Part shown: positions 25,929-40,200 of the stretch, in pieces
How the letters are laid out: each line of letters begins with the position of its first letter
Numbering within the stretch: position 1 is the stretch's first letter
Assembly: GCF_002443255.2 (NCBI RefSeq)
Contig: NW_019211455.1
Span: 53,096,801 to 53,160,800 of the forward strand
DNA: 64,000 nucleotides
Origin: Varroa destructor
Taxonomy: Eukaryota; Arthropoda; Arachnida; Mesostigmata; Varroidae
Direction: 5' to 3'
Program-made: the position numbers and the translations under genes
Notes under the pieces: model-generated
Told to the model about the DNA's origin: nothing
The model's database searches: none
Seen by the model: only the letters and a program-made list of their open reading frames with translations

Positions 25929-26929
25929 AAGATCTCCGTGGACAAACGAAAGAATACCTATATATATATTGTTAAAATAATTTCGTGTTATTCTTGATGT
26001 CTTTCTTTTAAAAGCTAGACGAACCTCTCCAAGCATCCCGGAAACCTGTGTAATTATCCTGCAGCTACAAGCGCCTATTACCATGCTTGTAATCGACGTG
26101 TTGGGTACGCGATGCAGACGGATGAGATTTGCATGGCTGGACGAGCATGATTCTATATACTTCTATTCAACCCAATTCATTCCCGGTCATCACCCACAAA
26201 TGGCTGTCAAAAAAAAAACGAGTAATTATAGTGTAGCCCGTAATATAGATGGTGGGGATGCCAGCATTAATATGTCAAATGACGTAAATGGCGAATAATC
26301 AAAATTAAAGACCACGGACAAAATTATTTCTTCAGTAAAGGCTATAGCATAAACAACAGCCAGTGACAAAAGTAGCCAACGATCCTTCACATCGCATAAA
26401 CAACCATTCCCCACAACATACATTTCCATGTAACCGTCTCACTGTATTTCAGCTTCTCGTAGTGACATGTTCACTGTGTATGGATGTTACCCCGTTTGTA
26501 GCGTTCCGATATTGAGGGCCCCCCTTCCGCCACCTTTCCGATCAGGGAATCACCGACGAACGGCACGAGCCATGACAGCTAGTCTTTTTTTTTTTGGATG
26601 CTGCCACGAAGCAGGCAATGATAATGATTTGCATGAGCTATCCAACGAGCATATGGTGTTGCAAACCCATTAATGGGGGTAACACTGAAGTACATGACAT
26701 CGATGGGCGCCTATGTGTCCGTGGACAGACGGATCACAGAAGCTGATTGCCAGTGGACATCACAATATAACAAGCACAGTAATGAGTGCAGTGACATCTA
26801 TCATAATCGATAAATATGTCGTCAGATACCAACTTGGTTATTTAGTTGACATCTGTCAGTTGCTAAAGCTGCTATGCGTGTCCAGTACCAGTCTATGTGA
26901 TATCACACCCTGCGTAACGCTTAATTCGC

Positions 26930-27640
26930 TCAATCTGGTCCAATGCTCCCTTACATAAGAGGTGTTTTTACAAATTGACCAACGCCTTCCGGCGTTTGAC
27001 GGAACGTCCGACCATCATCAGCTATACTGATAGTGTCGATGGTCGCAGCGATGGTCCGATGGTGCCGTGAGTACTACTGCTAAATATGATGTGAGAGTCA
27101 TCGGCCCCACTATGGGCACTTCAACCGTGATTTGCTTATCGCGTTAGATAGAGTCCGGTTGACCGATCAGAGATGGTTGACTGGCGGGACGTCCGCTCGC
27201 CACATGTCGCCCTTGTTCGCGAGCAGCCGCTGATTCAATGGATAAAAATTTCTTTTCCTTTACCTTCCGCTTGCATTCGTCCCGTTCGTTTCGGTTGATT
27301 CATAGCATTAGTATAGACCGAAGAACATGCTGTTTGGGTCTAGTGTTAAAAAATGGTAGCGCACATTGGGATGCGAGATGTCGTATTTTTTAGCAACGTC
27401 ACTAACGTAATTTCCACCATTATTGGCTATAGCCTTCAATGGTCCAAGCATGTGTAATTGCGGTTTTAGACCAGGCGTATTCGTGATAGGTGCGACCATT
27501 TGCTAACACGCATGGAGCCGCATAGGGTCAACTCGGAGAGTTGTCGCCGAGCGTTATACAGGCAGTTGCGTAACTGAATATCGTCGCTAAAGGGCTACGT
27601 ACAGACGCCCGGACGTTGGAGCGGGCGCAAGCAAATACTA
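26930..27640. other. GC-richer patch around the helix-turn-helix-like frame
   Basis: Contrasts with its AT-rich flanks and contains the 63-codon frame at 27308-27499. No terminal repeats are visible at its edges. Confidence 0.3.
27308..27499 (-). pseudogene. Short open frame with a helix-turn-helix-like segment, possible transposase fragment
   Basis: Seen: 63 codons from an ATG at 27499, with an in-frame TAG two codons upstream. Residues 18-50 read as three short helices with a turn; the core VSDVAKKYDISHPNVRYHF has the hydrophobic spacing of a helix-turn-helix such as those at the N-terminus of pogo/psq-type or Tc1/mariner transposases. Nothing beyond this segment looks like a transposase, and the surrounding GC-richer patch (about 26930-27640) is broken in all frames. 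Inference: a fossil of a DNA transposon, or a chance match. Confidence 0.25.
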
Positions 27641-30600
27641 CGCAAAATAAACGCAAAGAAATACGACTATGGCATATATGATATAATAGAAATGGCTAAC
27701 CTTCAGTAGCGTAATGTAATATAACGGGACCTCCGGAACACAATGGATACTCATGATAGAAAATCGATGTCGTTTATGTTTAAGCCGTGTCTGTATATAA
27801 ACAACACATTAACATCGTATTTTTTTTACATGTATAGATAGTGACGGTTTTGGAAGACGTGGTCTCTTCGTGTAACCGCCATCCGTTTCAAATACAGCCT
27901 TCTTTGGCTGTCTGAACAAGCTTTAGGCCATTGTCAAAGCTACTCTTCCTAGACCCTAGTAAGCGCTACACCTTTTATTGCGCCTAGGATTGCTGAAGTA
28001 TAGCTCAAGTAGGGCAACCGAAAGAAATCAGCTGATTTTCCTTGGGCAAACCAGTTAGTAATCGATGTTCCCCTATCGAAAACAGCCGCCTATCCCCTAA
28101 AACAAGCGCCTTCGTTATTAACGTAAACCAAACAATGGAGTCATACAGGTCTTAAAGGGAGTCACCTATCACGAAATAAAAACTTCGAAACATTCAACAT
28201 ATATACTGGACGTTTCCAAGATCTACGCATATCTACGATCCTGAACCCTTCAATTTACTTTACTGGGACAGGTCTGCGACACAACGAGATTAAAGAAATC
28301 ATCAAAGAGATAGAGATCAGTAAGTCACAAATACGAAATACGCTTGAAGCAATTAGCAATATTATCAACCACTTCATTTCCCTGAGCAAATCTGACAAAA
28401 TCTAAACACATCGTACACGAAAGCTGAAAGAAGGTTCAATTAAGCTAACGTCGATACGAGTGATCTACTAGCACATGTCCGCGTGCACAGATCCCATAGG
28501 GAGCCAGGGTCGCTATCTGCAGCCTTCGAAGATGTTTGGCTGTGTACAGCATAAATTAGAAAAACCTGTTTCCTTGACTGATTTACGTTTGCGACCATTG
28601 GCTAATCATTACTAGATTCAACGCGTATCGCTATAGACACGCAGTAACTGATGTAGAGCTATTGAAAAAACTAACCCATCTATCTACGATATCTTAGTGG
28701 CTAGTCACTGTGGCCCGAGCTAACCTACAAAGCGGCATATTTAAATTTCGTTTTCGATTAATTTCGTTTGTGTTTGTTCTGGGCTTCTGAAGCTTCCCTT
28801 CCCTTTTCCGTTCGTCTTCGCCGCACTTCAGCTGAGAGGGTAACGAATCGCTTCTAACTTAAGATAAAAATATAATAAGCACTCAAGTAAAATAATACAA
28901 AAATACGTTTTATTGAAAAATATGTCTCAGTAACGGCGACTAATCTGCTGAAAACGGCTATCTACCATACGAATAAAATTATCACCACAATTCGAAAACA
29001 TAAAAAACGGAAGTAACACAGTCAGAAAATAGTAAAGCAATATAATCAAAGTATAAAAACGCAAAGCACAAGGTTCTATAACGAATTACGAAAAAATTAG
29101 CCTCTAGATCCACTTTCAATAACTCTTCCGTAATGACTGCAACGAACGCCGATGGCAGCGTACTCTATAGCATGCGCATCTGCGTACACTCTAAACACGT
29201 GCGCGGTATATATGAACGGGTCATGGTCGTTGTATGACGTTATACACGTGCACAGAACGACAACCCCTCTGATTTAGGATAGTGGATACCTATGTTCTGA
29301 TAGTAGATAGGTTTGGTAATGAAAATCTAGCGCGATTTACGTATGACCTCATAATCAGTATATTTCCATAGTAAAATAGTACTGTGCATACATCTCTGTC
29401 TAAATGTAGAGACAACTGTAACACGTATTATTCATCGCTATCATTATGATTTTTGATTGCACAAAGCGTACACGAGAGACGCACAAAAATCAAGCATATA
29501 TGGATAGAGGTTTTCAAATTATCCCTACTCGTTGCTTATTCGTAAACTAAACGTGGCCTTACGTACGTTTTACGTAACGAAATTTCTATTGGCCGTTTGT
29601 CATCACATTACTACGGAACTGTCACTCGTACCAGTAAATCATATGGTCTCAAAAGCTCAGTCTCGTTCAATGCCACAAAACAAGTTTGTAAGAACTTCTA
29701 TTATTATGTGTTCGCATTTATTCCCATGTGTAAATCCGAATTTTAGATTGCTTCAAGTCTAACTTATCTATATTATAACCAGCATTTTTTCCGTTTTCTT
29801 TTATTGATAATTTTTCTGAACCGTTCTATCTTGTCTCTCCGTCCGTCCTTCCTGTTGTTTTTAGTATCGACTTTTTTTTTTTTTTACAGAAATCGATATT
29901 TAACGCCAGCGCAATGCGAAGATGCAGTATAGTTTGAAAGGTAAACGAATATATTGAATCGAAATATGTCTGCAGGTCGGCAAGACAGTCTCCTTAACGC
30001 GGCACCCTGTCCTGCCTGTGGTAGGTCATCGCGTTCTAAAGAGGGAAAAAGTCGTCGGATCGTTTCCTCTGAAACCAGTTAGCTACTAGCCTACACCTGT
30101 TTGAACTTTACAAAGACACGCGTTGTTCGTCCGTTTGCAATAAGATCTGTTAGTTTCTCTCAGACGCTCACGCACAGCATCGTAATAGAATCGTCAGGGC
30201 AGCGAAGCTGGCAGCGACTTCACCAGTCGATAGCGGGAGCTCAGTCGCTGTTCGAGAACGAAACAACGTCATGCTGTTGTACATGGCAGAATGTAGGGAC
30301 TGCGCGCGGGACTTTTCGCTATCGTCTGCTATTTAAAAAAATATCAAAATTGATTTCGGACGTCGCGATCATTGCTGGCACCAAGCCAGCAATAGAATTA
30401 GCAAAAGTAACAGGAACTGCGGACCCGTCTACGACAGGAAGAGTCCAGAGTCGGGTGTTGACTCATGAGCACAGATGAGTTACTACGGCGGGTTGTATGA
30501 GTGAGCTTCGTCATCGAGCTAGATTGCTGAAGGAACACTAGGCATGCCGTCTGAAACATCCTTGCGCAGAGTAGGTCAGGTACCGCTTTCTCGTACATTA

Positions 30601-31195
30601 TCCATTCGTCTTGATCAAACCCTAGGAAATAGTCTAAGGTGGAACGCTGGCGTGGAAGAAAGTCGCACTATCTAAAGTGTGACATGCGCATAGAAAAGAC
30701 AAGGAAAGAGGAGAGTTTCAGACTGAACGGTAACTTTGGCCTAGTTCAAATTGGCGGAATGGTCGGAGGCACACAGCAAGCTAAAAACATGTAGATTCTA
30801 ACGAAAGATTATTTCGGCGCCGTTGTCAAGCGAAGTGGACAGTGCAAGGTTGAACAATAAGCCAAAGGGTGACCTTCATGTATTTTTGGCTATACTGATT
30901 AATTTTGGGCGTTACTCGGTCGTGGTTGAAGGTTGACATTTTGTTACGTTGGCGGCTTTGCGTTAACGACTGCATTGGGGGTCGACGTAGCCAACGCTGC
31001 AAACATCTTGAGAATTGCAAAAGATTATTAGTTTTTCTACATAGGATAGATAAAATGTGTGCGCTCGAAAGTCTACGCATTAAACGCAAAAATTAATGAA
31101 AAAATACGTCTGTTTTTTGCACGTAAATATTGATCATTCAGATCTGTAGCTGCTATCGCAAACTGGCAGATGAAGTCAAGATCTCGTGCTCCCTG

Positions 31196-31228
<33 letters not shown>
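31196..31228 (+). repeat. Compound trinucleotide repeat (CTA)5(CTG)6
   Basis: Five CTA units (31196-31210) run straight into six CTG units (31211-31228). One frame reads Thr then Ala and stays open for about 40 codons, but there is no start codon or splice pair to support a coding exon. An uncounted CTG precedes the array. Confidence 0.85.
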
Positions 31229-31229
<1 letters not shown>

Positions 31230-34200
31230 GGCTTCCGCCACTACTAGGACTGCGCTTGTTCGGTCTCAGTTCTCCCGAAATGCCACCTTAATTGGCTAAG
31301 GGTTCATATGCATCGCTTTCAATCATTCAAAGACTTCCGGGCAAAGATTAAGACATATTTAGACAAGACTGATATGACATTTTAAAGTCATCTAGATATT
31401 AGAGTTTCCCTCGATTAGCCTTTTGGCTACCCGGGATCATACTCCGGGGCCTTGGTCGCCTTGAACCCGATCAGGCGTTATGAGAAGCTTGCGTTTAAAA
31501 TATGTTTCGCGTGAGCGTTTTGCCAAGGTAATATCATAATAAAAACGTGATAAAACAGAAAAGATCAAGAGGGTAGAGCAATCGGTCAGGACGAATTAGG
31601 TCTCATATATTGCAGTTTTCCAGATGTATCTTATTTATTGGATATAGTTGCATACGGGTTTAACATATTTTTATAGAGCATATCGACTCAGACTGTGGCT
31701 ATAGCTAGAGGCCTATTATAGGAAGAGCTAAAATGACATTGTTCCATTTTCGCGCATTGACACGTATGAGGAGGGGGGCACATGGATGTATTACGGATCG
31801 ATGCGATATCTGACTTTGGTCTGACTTAGATTAGGGCTACCTTGCACAGCGGGTGATGACCGTTTAAAATCTGACCGAGAATATAATAGCGCTATAAAAA
31901 AAACCAACTGGATCTATGATTACTTTCAAAATTACAAAATCTACTTACAAATATGATCGTATACAGCTACGAACGGTGAGAATTGTGTAGCAGGGCTCCA
32001 TTGAAAAATAGGCCGATTTACCTAGTTAGGGATAATGACCAGACAGTGGGTGGTTTTGTTGGAAGATGGCCTCGTTCCTGTCAGTCCAGCGGCTAACAAG
32101 CTGCAAAGCTATAGTGAGCAATGTATGCAACAAGCATGATGTTAATTGCTCATAGGTCTAGGTACAATCCTATATAAAGAATACATTGAAAGTAGCCACA
32201 GTGAGCATCCAATGGTAAACAAAGCGACACGGCTCTGCAAATTCGTCCGAACGTATGAATCCGTCTAGGACCTTGATCGCTGGGCGTCCTTTTGGGTTGA
32301 CCCATAACATAATACCCTGTGGGAAAGCTATCTCAAAAATCAAACAGGCCAGTGAGCTAAACGGAACGCATGACGCTATCATGAGCCTCGCACCGATTCC
32401 GTGGTAGCAGACAAACATGTCGTATCGTTCTCACGAGGATTTGATATGGCGTTCAGCTAATAATCATCCTATTTTCTAGCCGCGATTCCATTTAGTCAAG
32501 TTTTACGAATAACGTTAATGGACTATCATCGAGATGATACCTCATTAGAAACATGGACGACATAAACAAGCAAGAACTATAACATTGACTAATGTCGTTG
32601 TGGCGTTTGTCTCTGCGCGTATGGAAAAAGCCAATTAAAAAACAGCGGCTGAACGCGATCCGCCAGTTCAATTTCATATCTTCAGCGACACAGAATAATG
32701 GTAGCACGAGTTCATACGTTTTTCCGCGAGAAATCGAAATGTGTTTACGTGTCTTTAGCTCTACAAACCTCTATTAAGACCGTCTATTAAGAAAGTCGGC
32801 ACAGTCTCCCGGCCCGGTTTCCCCACGTAGATGATACCCGGATTGGCCAGAAAATTAGGGCACTATATACAATTTAAAAATTCCTAAACGTAATCGGCCA
32901 CTTTCAAAGCCTGCGTACGAAGGCAGGAATGGCCTAGTGCGATTCTACCGTTAACGATAACCAACTACAAAACAACTATAAAACGAATTAAATATAGACT
33001 GAGGGTAATGATGACAGATAGACAGGTAAATTGCAGAGACTTCACGGCCGAACACTGGAATAAACGAGGTTCTATTTTTCGAGTAGATGTCGACGGCTTG
33101 CGACGATCGTAAGCAGATCTGTATAAACAAAACGAAGAATGAAATTGCTAAAAATAGTTATATAGAGTGCATATTTATATCATATGTGGCGGATACCGTT
33201 ATAGTCAATGGTGGAATTCGATCTATTGAGATTACTAAGACGAGGCCAAAAAACAGCGTAGAAAGAATACGCGAAACGCTCTGGTTTTTTTTTTCCGTAT
33301 TCCGTAGCCGAACACATAAACGCTCAATCGGACATTAACGCGCAGATCGGCGGTACTATGACGATGCATTATTTATTTGGATTGTATCATTATAATTTTT
33401 GGTGAAGTCCGGTCACAAATGATACGGCCCAATGTTGAAACGATGATTGCGCGCAATCGGCTTAACATGAACCCTTCCCATGTTACTGAAGCGTACGCCA
33501 GACAAGCTGAGCTGAACTCGACGGATAAGCCGCAATTGGTCACAGATTCAAACAGATAACAGGCAAAATAATAGAACAAGCGGAAACAGACCGCCGTATA
33601 CAGCGCAACCGTTCGATAACGAATTTTGGTTTGAGTCTGATTTGGGCGAAAAGTAGATACATCTAGTATATAAGCCGATTTATTTTTCGAGAGTTGACAC
33701 AAAGAGAGATCTCGTCTCATCTGCAATATGCAGTACGGTACTGTCTATGAATCCGGCGAATGGTCGTCCTTTTTTCATCACTGTCAGGTAATTAAGAATG
33801 ATAGGCGCTTCTCTAATAGCCGATTGTTTAGATTCAATGAACTATTGAAAGCGCTCGTAGGGACAATGGCGTCTTATGGTCGTGGTAAAGTATAGATGAA
33901 ATTCGTTCGCTACCGTTAGAAACAAACAGCCGATCTGTTCGTTGATTACACTAGTTTAGAAGTAGAATTAAGACGTAGGCAAAAAAAAAAAACCTTAATG
34001 AAGCGCATTAAAGACATTTTTCGATGGATCATGCAGAAATGCATAGTGAAACACGCTTCAACGATTCTACGAGATGTAATTGGCTAATTAAAATAAAGAG
34101 GAACAAAGTGCAACGATTTTTCTTGTGTTTTTTTTAATGAGAATTTCAGGTGTCGGGTGTTGTGTAATTACGGATTGAGAGGAAACTCATATTTTTACGT

Positions 34201-37200
34201 CGAACTTCTATGATCAGAGCGGCGAAACGCACACGAACGAATGCTGAGCGAACTGCACGGGTTCCATCTCTATCATTAGCAGGAGGTCTTTTTGAAAGGT
34301 CCCTATAGTACCGACTGGAAACGTTGTCTAGTAAACCGAAAGCGGCAGGCATTCAAGATGTCTACGACGTATTTCTTCTAAGAGGATAGATCACAGAGCT
34401 AGTGAAATCACAGGGGTCACGGCGCTTCTCAAGGATTAAATTGTTCTAGCTTTACATAAACAGGTGCATATCGGAAACCGGAATTATAACTTTGGCTCAG
34501 ATAGAAAATTGAGCCCGTTGTCATTAATTTTTTACAACATTCGTGATCATCGGCGCAAATTGAACCTATATTGGAATAGCGTTTCGTTCGCTACTGTAAC
34601 TTAGAAAATTGTGTCAACTGCGGTCAAGAAGGAGAAGTTGATCACGATGATTGTGTCTGCTGCCTTCTATGAGGCGCGATACGTGGTCAAAACAGTAGAT
34701 TTTACAACAGATATAGAGCCAAAACGGGCGATCACTGCCGTCTAAGAATAGACCCGGAACGCAATCTAGATAGATTCACGTTCCAGAATAACAGCAAGCC
34801 CACATGCGGCTTCTGCTTCTGGAGGCTCATCATTTTCTAAATAAGAGCATATTAACAAGTTTTATTGATAACTGTTTTTCGTTCCATCTTAGAGACTGAT
34901 GATCTCGCACAGATTTATACCCGTCAATAGTTACAGCCCTTTTTTGGTCGAATTCAGGCTCCACCTTAACAGTCACTAATGTTTAGGCATTTTCCTTTTA
35001 CCTCGCCAATACGATGTGTAGCCAACGATCAAAATCCGAGACGGCAAACCAAGTCTACAACGAATTACAAACCGGCTGCGTTAAGAAGACGCTTAGCTTC
35101 TGTTTTTTTTTGACACTGGTCTTAAGGCGACCAATACGTGAAGGGATGAAATGATAGGGGACCGTTCCTCGAAAAAAGTTGTGGCAATGCATTATTTCTC
35201 TGACTCGGCTCCATTTTGCCCGTTGCGTGTCTGATCCCGTCGCCGTCGAAAAGGCTGACTACGAACGGTCTGTGGCCGTTGTTCGAGGCTGCTGATCTGT
35301 TAAATGAACTTTTCTCACTTGAAACGGAAGGGGTCCGCGCAGCTGTCTGAAAATTGTTGACAATTTACACTAAAACACATTTACGTACCAAGTCAATACG
35401 TGAAAGAAGCTTCACGTAACCGGGTCTGTGTGTGGGTGTGTATGTGTTTTCATATTGTCGTTGCAAACACGACAATATTGCGAACGAAAATCTTTTCTTT
35501 CTTTTTTTTTTTTCTAGTAATAGAGTCGATCCCTTTATACTACTATTTTACGGTTTCTACAGCTGTCTTAGTTCTTTGTAATGACAACTTTTGTGATTCA
35601 AGTCATAGATGAATCGGCGAAGACTTCAGCTCCGTGACTTGTGAAGTTTCCGTTCTGTACAATGATGATCGCGATGATAATGGTAAAGGTGGCGAAGATG
35701 CTGGCATAGCCTTTAGCGATTACGCGTAAGTAAAGTCAGCATCGTTTAGGTCCATATTTTCACTCAAAACATTGACGACCCGGGTTTTTGCTGGGTGACA
35801 GCCTCAACAGACAATGTTGCAATGCCTATTGTAACAGCAACTACTGCTAATTTTTCTATTACGTGAATAACAAAAATAAATCATAAGATAATTATGATTG
35901 CTTAATCGACATAAAAAAATAAAATGGATATAATAATTTGAAGCCTGTGATTAGCCTGAAGATAAATTGTCTGTGAACTATAGGCGATCCATTCTCAGAT
36001 GTTTTCACTACCGGAGATATTTCTAGCGGAGATTTACAGAGCTAGATCTATGACATCTTCGAAAGCGATAACTAACTTGGTGTATTTATCAACCAAGCTT
36101 CTATATTGAACACGCCGTTTGTCGTTATCACCTTGCAAAGCTCTCGATGGAATAAAACTTTAAATAATTAAGAAGAAATGGAAGCAGTTCTGCATAGCCG
36201 CGATCGTAAAACCAGCACACAGGTCTTTATTCAGACACGTTTCCGTAACTGATTCGGTTGGCATTGAAAAGCCAACAGAGAAATAACATAGCGTCTTTGT
36301 TAATATCGGGAGACTGTCTGAGCATGAGGAAGCTTTTTAGTTGAAAAAACAAAGAAACAATGAGTGAAAACGGTAGCGTTTAACATTAGGCAAGTTACTA
36401 TGAATGATCCACCATGTTGAAAATGCATTTAAAAAAGGCAGAGCACTCTCGACAAATCTGAACGACAAGATGGGTACTTTAAGCGTCCAAACCAAAATCG
36501 TAAGCAATAAGGGGCAAACGAGACAAACGATCAGAGTCAATATGGCGTCTCAAACCGTTTTCTTGGACTGTATCATTCCATATTACCCATAATATGACCC
36601 AGCCATACAGGCTTATTTTTGCGGAAAAATGTCTACTGTCCAGCCCTGATCCGTCCAACTATCAGGCGGCAACGAGCAACATATTATCTTATCTCACATA
36701 TAGATACGCTTAAATAGAAATATTGCATGTTCACATAGTTATATGTCTTGGCCATTGCTGCATGTCATATCGTGCCGATATTTATACACACATATTCGCT
36801 CGCATCCCTATCACACCCAGATGATTCGATAGCATAAGACGTAATCAATAATGGCATGTTAATTGATTACTACCGTTGCTATCTGCGTTTCTATTGCATC
36901 TCCATTCCTAAGAAAACAATTTGCTCGTTATCATTTCCGGACTGCGGATCGTGCATCGCACAGAAAGTTCGTCAGCGAACCTTACGTGGCCGGCTGGCAC
37001 CACCCCAGCGGTTGCTATTATCGCCGTCAAGCAAAAACCGTTCGAGCAAATGTCGCTAAGTTTTACTTCTTCTGCTACAGTGGAATACGTTTGCCAATCT
37101 GGGAGTAGATTAGGCTGTCAATAGTCAGTGTCGGAACTCGTAATTCTGCAACGGAGTCGACGAAAATGGGTTGTGGACGAGGCGCAGCAAATCAGGGACG

Positions 37201-37240
37201 GCCCCGTCACCGTTGACCCCAACAAAAGTGAATCTAGCAT

Positions 37241-37279
37241 ATATATGCGAGGAGATAGATAGAGAGGGGGGAGGGGGGG
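37241..37279 (+). repeat. Polypurine tract with two long G-runs
   Basis: A GA-rich stretch ends with G-runs of 6 (37266-37271) and 7 (37273-37279). Two long runs alone favour an intermolecular or two-layer G structure rather than a classical quadruplex. Confidence 0.5.
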
Positions 37280-40200
37280 CTGTTTGTGTACACATGACCC
37301 CTACGGATGCTAAATGTCATGTCGAGGGGCGATGGGCGATGGGCGTCTACATTTAGAAGGAAGAACGATTTACAAGAAAATGGATTTGTAGCTGACAGAC
37401 AGATGAACGTCGTCATATTGTTGACCTGTAATACGCGATATAGCATGGGCAGTGAGTGACTAGAGATCCACATAGTCACGTTGCATACACTTCATTCGCG
37501 CCGAAAGTTGACGAGGCAATGGAATAACTCGCGAACCTAGCCAATGTTTTATCAGTGATAGTGAACGCCATTAGCAGGCCATTGTATAAAAATCCATTAA
37601 TAAGCCTGAATTGCACCGTTGCTGATAAGCTCGTGCTAAAACCGAAACGAGAAAGGTGGGCAAATCGTCTGATTTATGAAACGGGACATTTTTAATAAAG
37701 GGACATAATTAGCTGTCACATAAATTAAATATATTCTGTTGAATTAAACGTAGCTAGCTAGAGTACTTAGAACTTTCATTCATTCTGTGCATTGTAAAGG
37801 AGTATGTTATGCATAATAGAAACAATAAAGTTCCTTACAAATCAATGGAACCGACATCGACGTGTGCTCATCGTTATTGTAACTAGGACCCGTTTACGAA
37901 GGCGCAATAGACGCGGCTTCTGGAACGATGAGCAGATGAAACCTGAAATTAAGTACGTACGTTCCATTCGTTTGCACGACGATACAGGAAGCGCTAGCAA
38001 AATATTATAGAAGTGTAATGCGAACATATCAAGTTTTCTTTTCTATTAAGTTTTATTTCTTTTGAAGGTACAGGATAAATACATTTACACACTGCTGGAT
38101 CACCCGGAACTGCTCCATCTGAAACTTCGACCTGCACAAACGGCACATCACTACCGAGGCTCCGCGAGTGGACTATAAATTTTCCACGTTAATTTTTGTA
38201 GCTCTTAGCTAGATAGAAGCTAGGGACAGAATGGAAACTCCAACTGAACAACAATTTCAAGCTTCACGCCTGCCAATCAGACGGATGGCCCCCGGCACAG
38301 GACAGAATGTGTCTACACTTAGCTTGTTGTTATTGAAGCGTCATAAGTTCAACTTTCGTGGCATTGTTTATCCTTTTAACAATAATAAGACAATAATATC
38401 GAGACGTTCTAATTTCGAAAAAAAATCTCATGCGTCTTTCTTAAGAGCAGACGATATTGTACCGAAATGCCGTGTTTCAAAATGAAGTAAAATTTTCTAT
38501 AATACGCACGCTCGTTTAAATCGAGTCGCGTTTATCGGATCGTTGTCAGATGACTTCGGATGCACGTACTTGAAAAGAGAGCCGTAATCATTTTTTTTGC
38601 GATCCATTCAAATTTAGAGTTCTTTCTTGAGAAAACAAAAACGACAGGCAGTACGAACAAAAGTTATGATAGCTCATGATCATAAAGTATATTGGCTAAC
38701 GGCTAGCGCGTAAAAAGTTGTCAAACACTGCGAACGATGAAACATGGCGGAGCAAGTTGTTAGCACGCTCAGAAGTCGTCCCCTGGAACGTCTAAGTTCT
38801 CGACATCTGCGAAAAATCGACGAATCGTCCGTTCGTGTCGCGCGAATTCTACCGACGATTTGGTTGTTTCTATAATAATGATAAGCAATCTAACCGCTAT
38901 GCACATATTTACTGTGCATATATACAGCAGAAGAAGAAAGCTGTTGCATAAAACATGATCAGGACTTATTCGGCCTACACGTTAGAGATCGCAGCGGCAG
39001 CAAAACAATACGAAACATCCACAGTTGGCGCGGTATGGAAAAATATTGAAATATAAATGTTCAATAAATCATAGCTCGAAACGAATGGTTCGTGAGAGCA
39101 GATGTGTCTCAGGCATCGATCGATTGTCAGATCTGATCTCTTTGATAGCAGTCGCTGCAGTAGCAACCGTCATACCAGAAGCAGTAGCAAGATACGAAAT
39201 AGCTTGACCGTAATTCACGGGTCGCGCGTGAAACCTTTCGCGCGCATAAATCAGCTACCGCTATTAGGCGAACTGAGACGGCCTGGCCGTTGGGCGGTCG
39301 AGTCTGGGCAAAATGGCGGCGACGGACGCATCCGAGGGAAAGCTTTCTTCATACACGTTTCGGCTCTTAAAATTTTCAGATTTACACAAAAGGACCGGCG
39401 ACCAAATAAGAGCATTGCACTACGCAAAGTTCGAAGCACTAGAATTAGCAGAAGCAGTAAATAATGATTTCGTGTCGAAATGAAGAAAACGAAAGGGAAG
39501 AACTAGTGATGATCCAAACTTTTTTTTTCTGGAAAAAGGTAACGCTAGTTGAAATATGTGTGCTTTGCAAATTAACAAAGCAACGCTGAAAGTCGGACTG
39601 GATCTGAAAAGTTCTTGTTCGCTGAAGTTCGAACTTTATTAAAGCGATCATATCGGGGCTCTGCCATTCAGTCGATGGCGTACCGATCACTTTGGGTACA
39701 CAAATGAAACTTTACACATTGGTATTTCTGAGTCAAAAAGTGGGTACGCACGTTGACAGTTTTCTCTGGGATAAAGGACCTGATGCTCGACGCTTGTCGG
39801 CTAAGCTTTGTGGGTTCGAGGCTACTTCGTGCATCGGCGGCCACCCTTGATGGCGCGGGTTAAACCAAAAACGTCTTCTCGGTGCTGTTATCTACCGGAA
39901 GACTTGCGGCGTTCCGTCGAAGTTCTATCAGTATTATTCGTAATAGTTCAATAAGCACATCACTGTTTGTCTGTGATAGCATCGCTAGCGCCAGCTAGTC
40001 TGAGTCGAGCCGAAGATAACGCTGATTGCCGTCAACAGACCACGAACGTTGATGAATATCTCGTTGCTTATGGGCGGTCTATTTTTTGCTTGTTGGGTCC
40101 AACATCGAATAATCGCAACTTTGTTGCCGCATAAGCATTAAGATGAACCTCTTTAACGTGGGCAGAGGGAGCAAGTTAAATTGGAGTGTAACAACAACTA

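Larger units (their letters stand above)
22331..26929. other. Intergenic DNA, nothing supported as a gene
   Basis: It contains the (TA)12 tract at 24695 and the palindrome at 25885. A 104-codon minus-strand frame at 22858-23172 has no domain I recognise and its length is within the chance range. Confidence 0.5.

Noticed and set aside
30101..30478. 125-codon + strand open frame
   Set aside because: It starts at TTG, has no internal ATG and no domain, and is within the length expected by chance.
33419..33559. 46-codon + strand frame with ATG and fairly coding-like codons
   Set aside because: Too short, with no homology I recognise and no splice signals to support it.
36863..37108. Open frame with GCYYRRQAKT and KFYFFCYSG, loosely like a Kunitz inhibitor
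   Set aside because: Most of the six Kunitz cysteines are missing, and two other frames are open over the same DNA.
39790..39860. GGGTTCGAGGCT, a box B-like word
   Set aside because: No box A at the right distance and the last bases of box B deviate, so it is not called as a tRNA or SINE.
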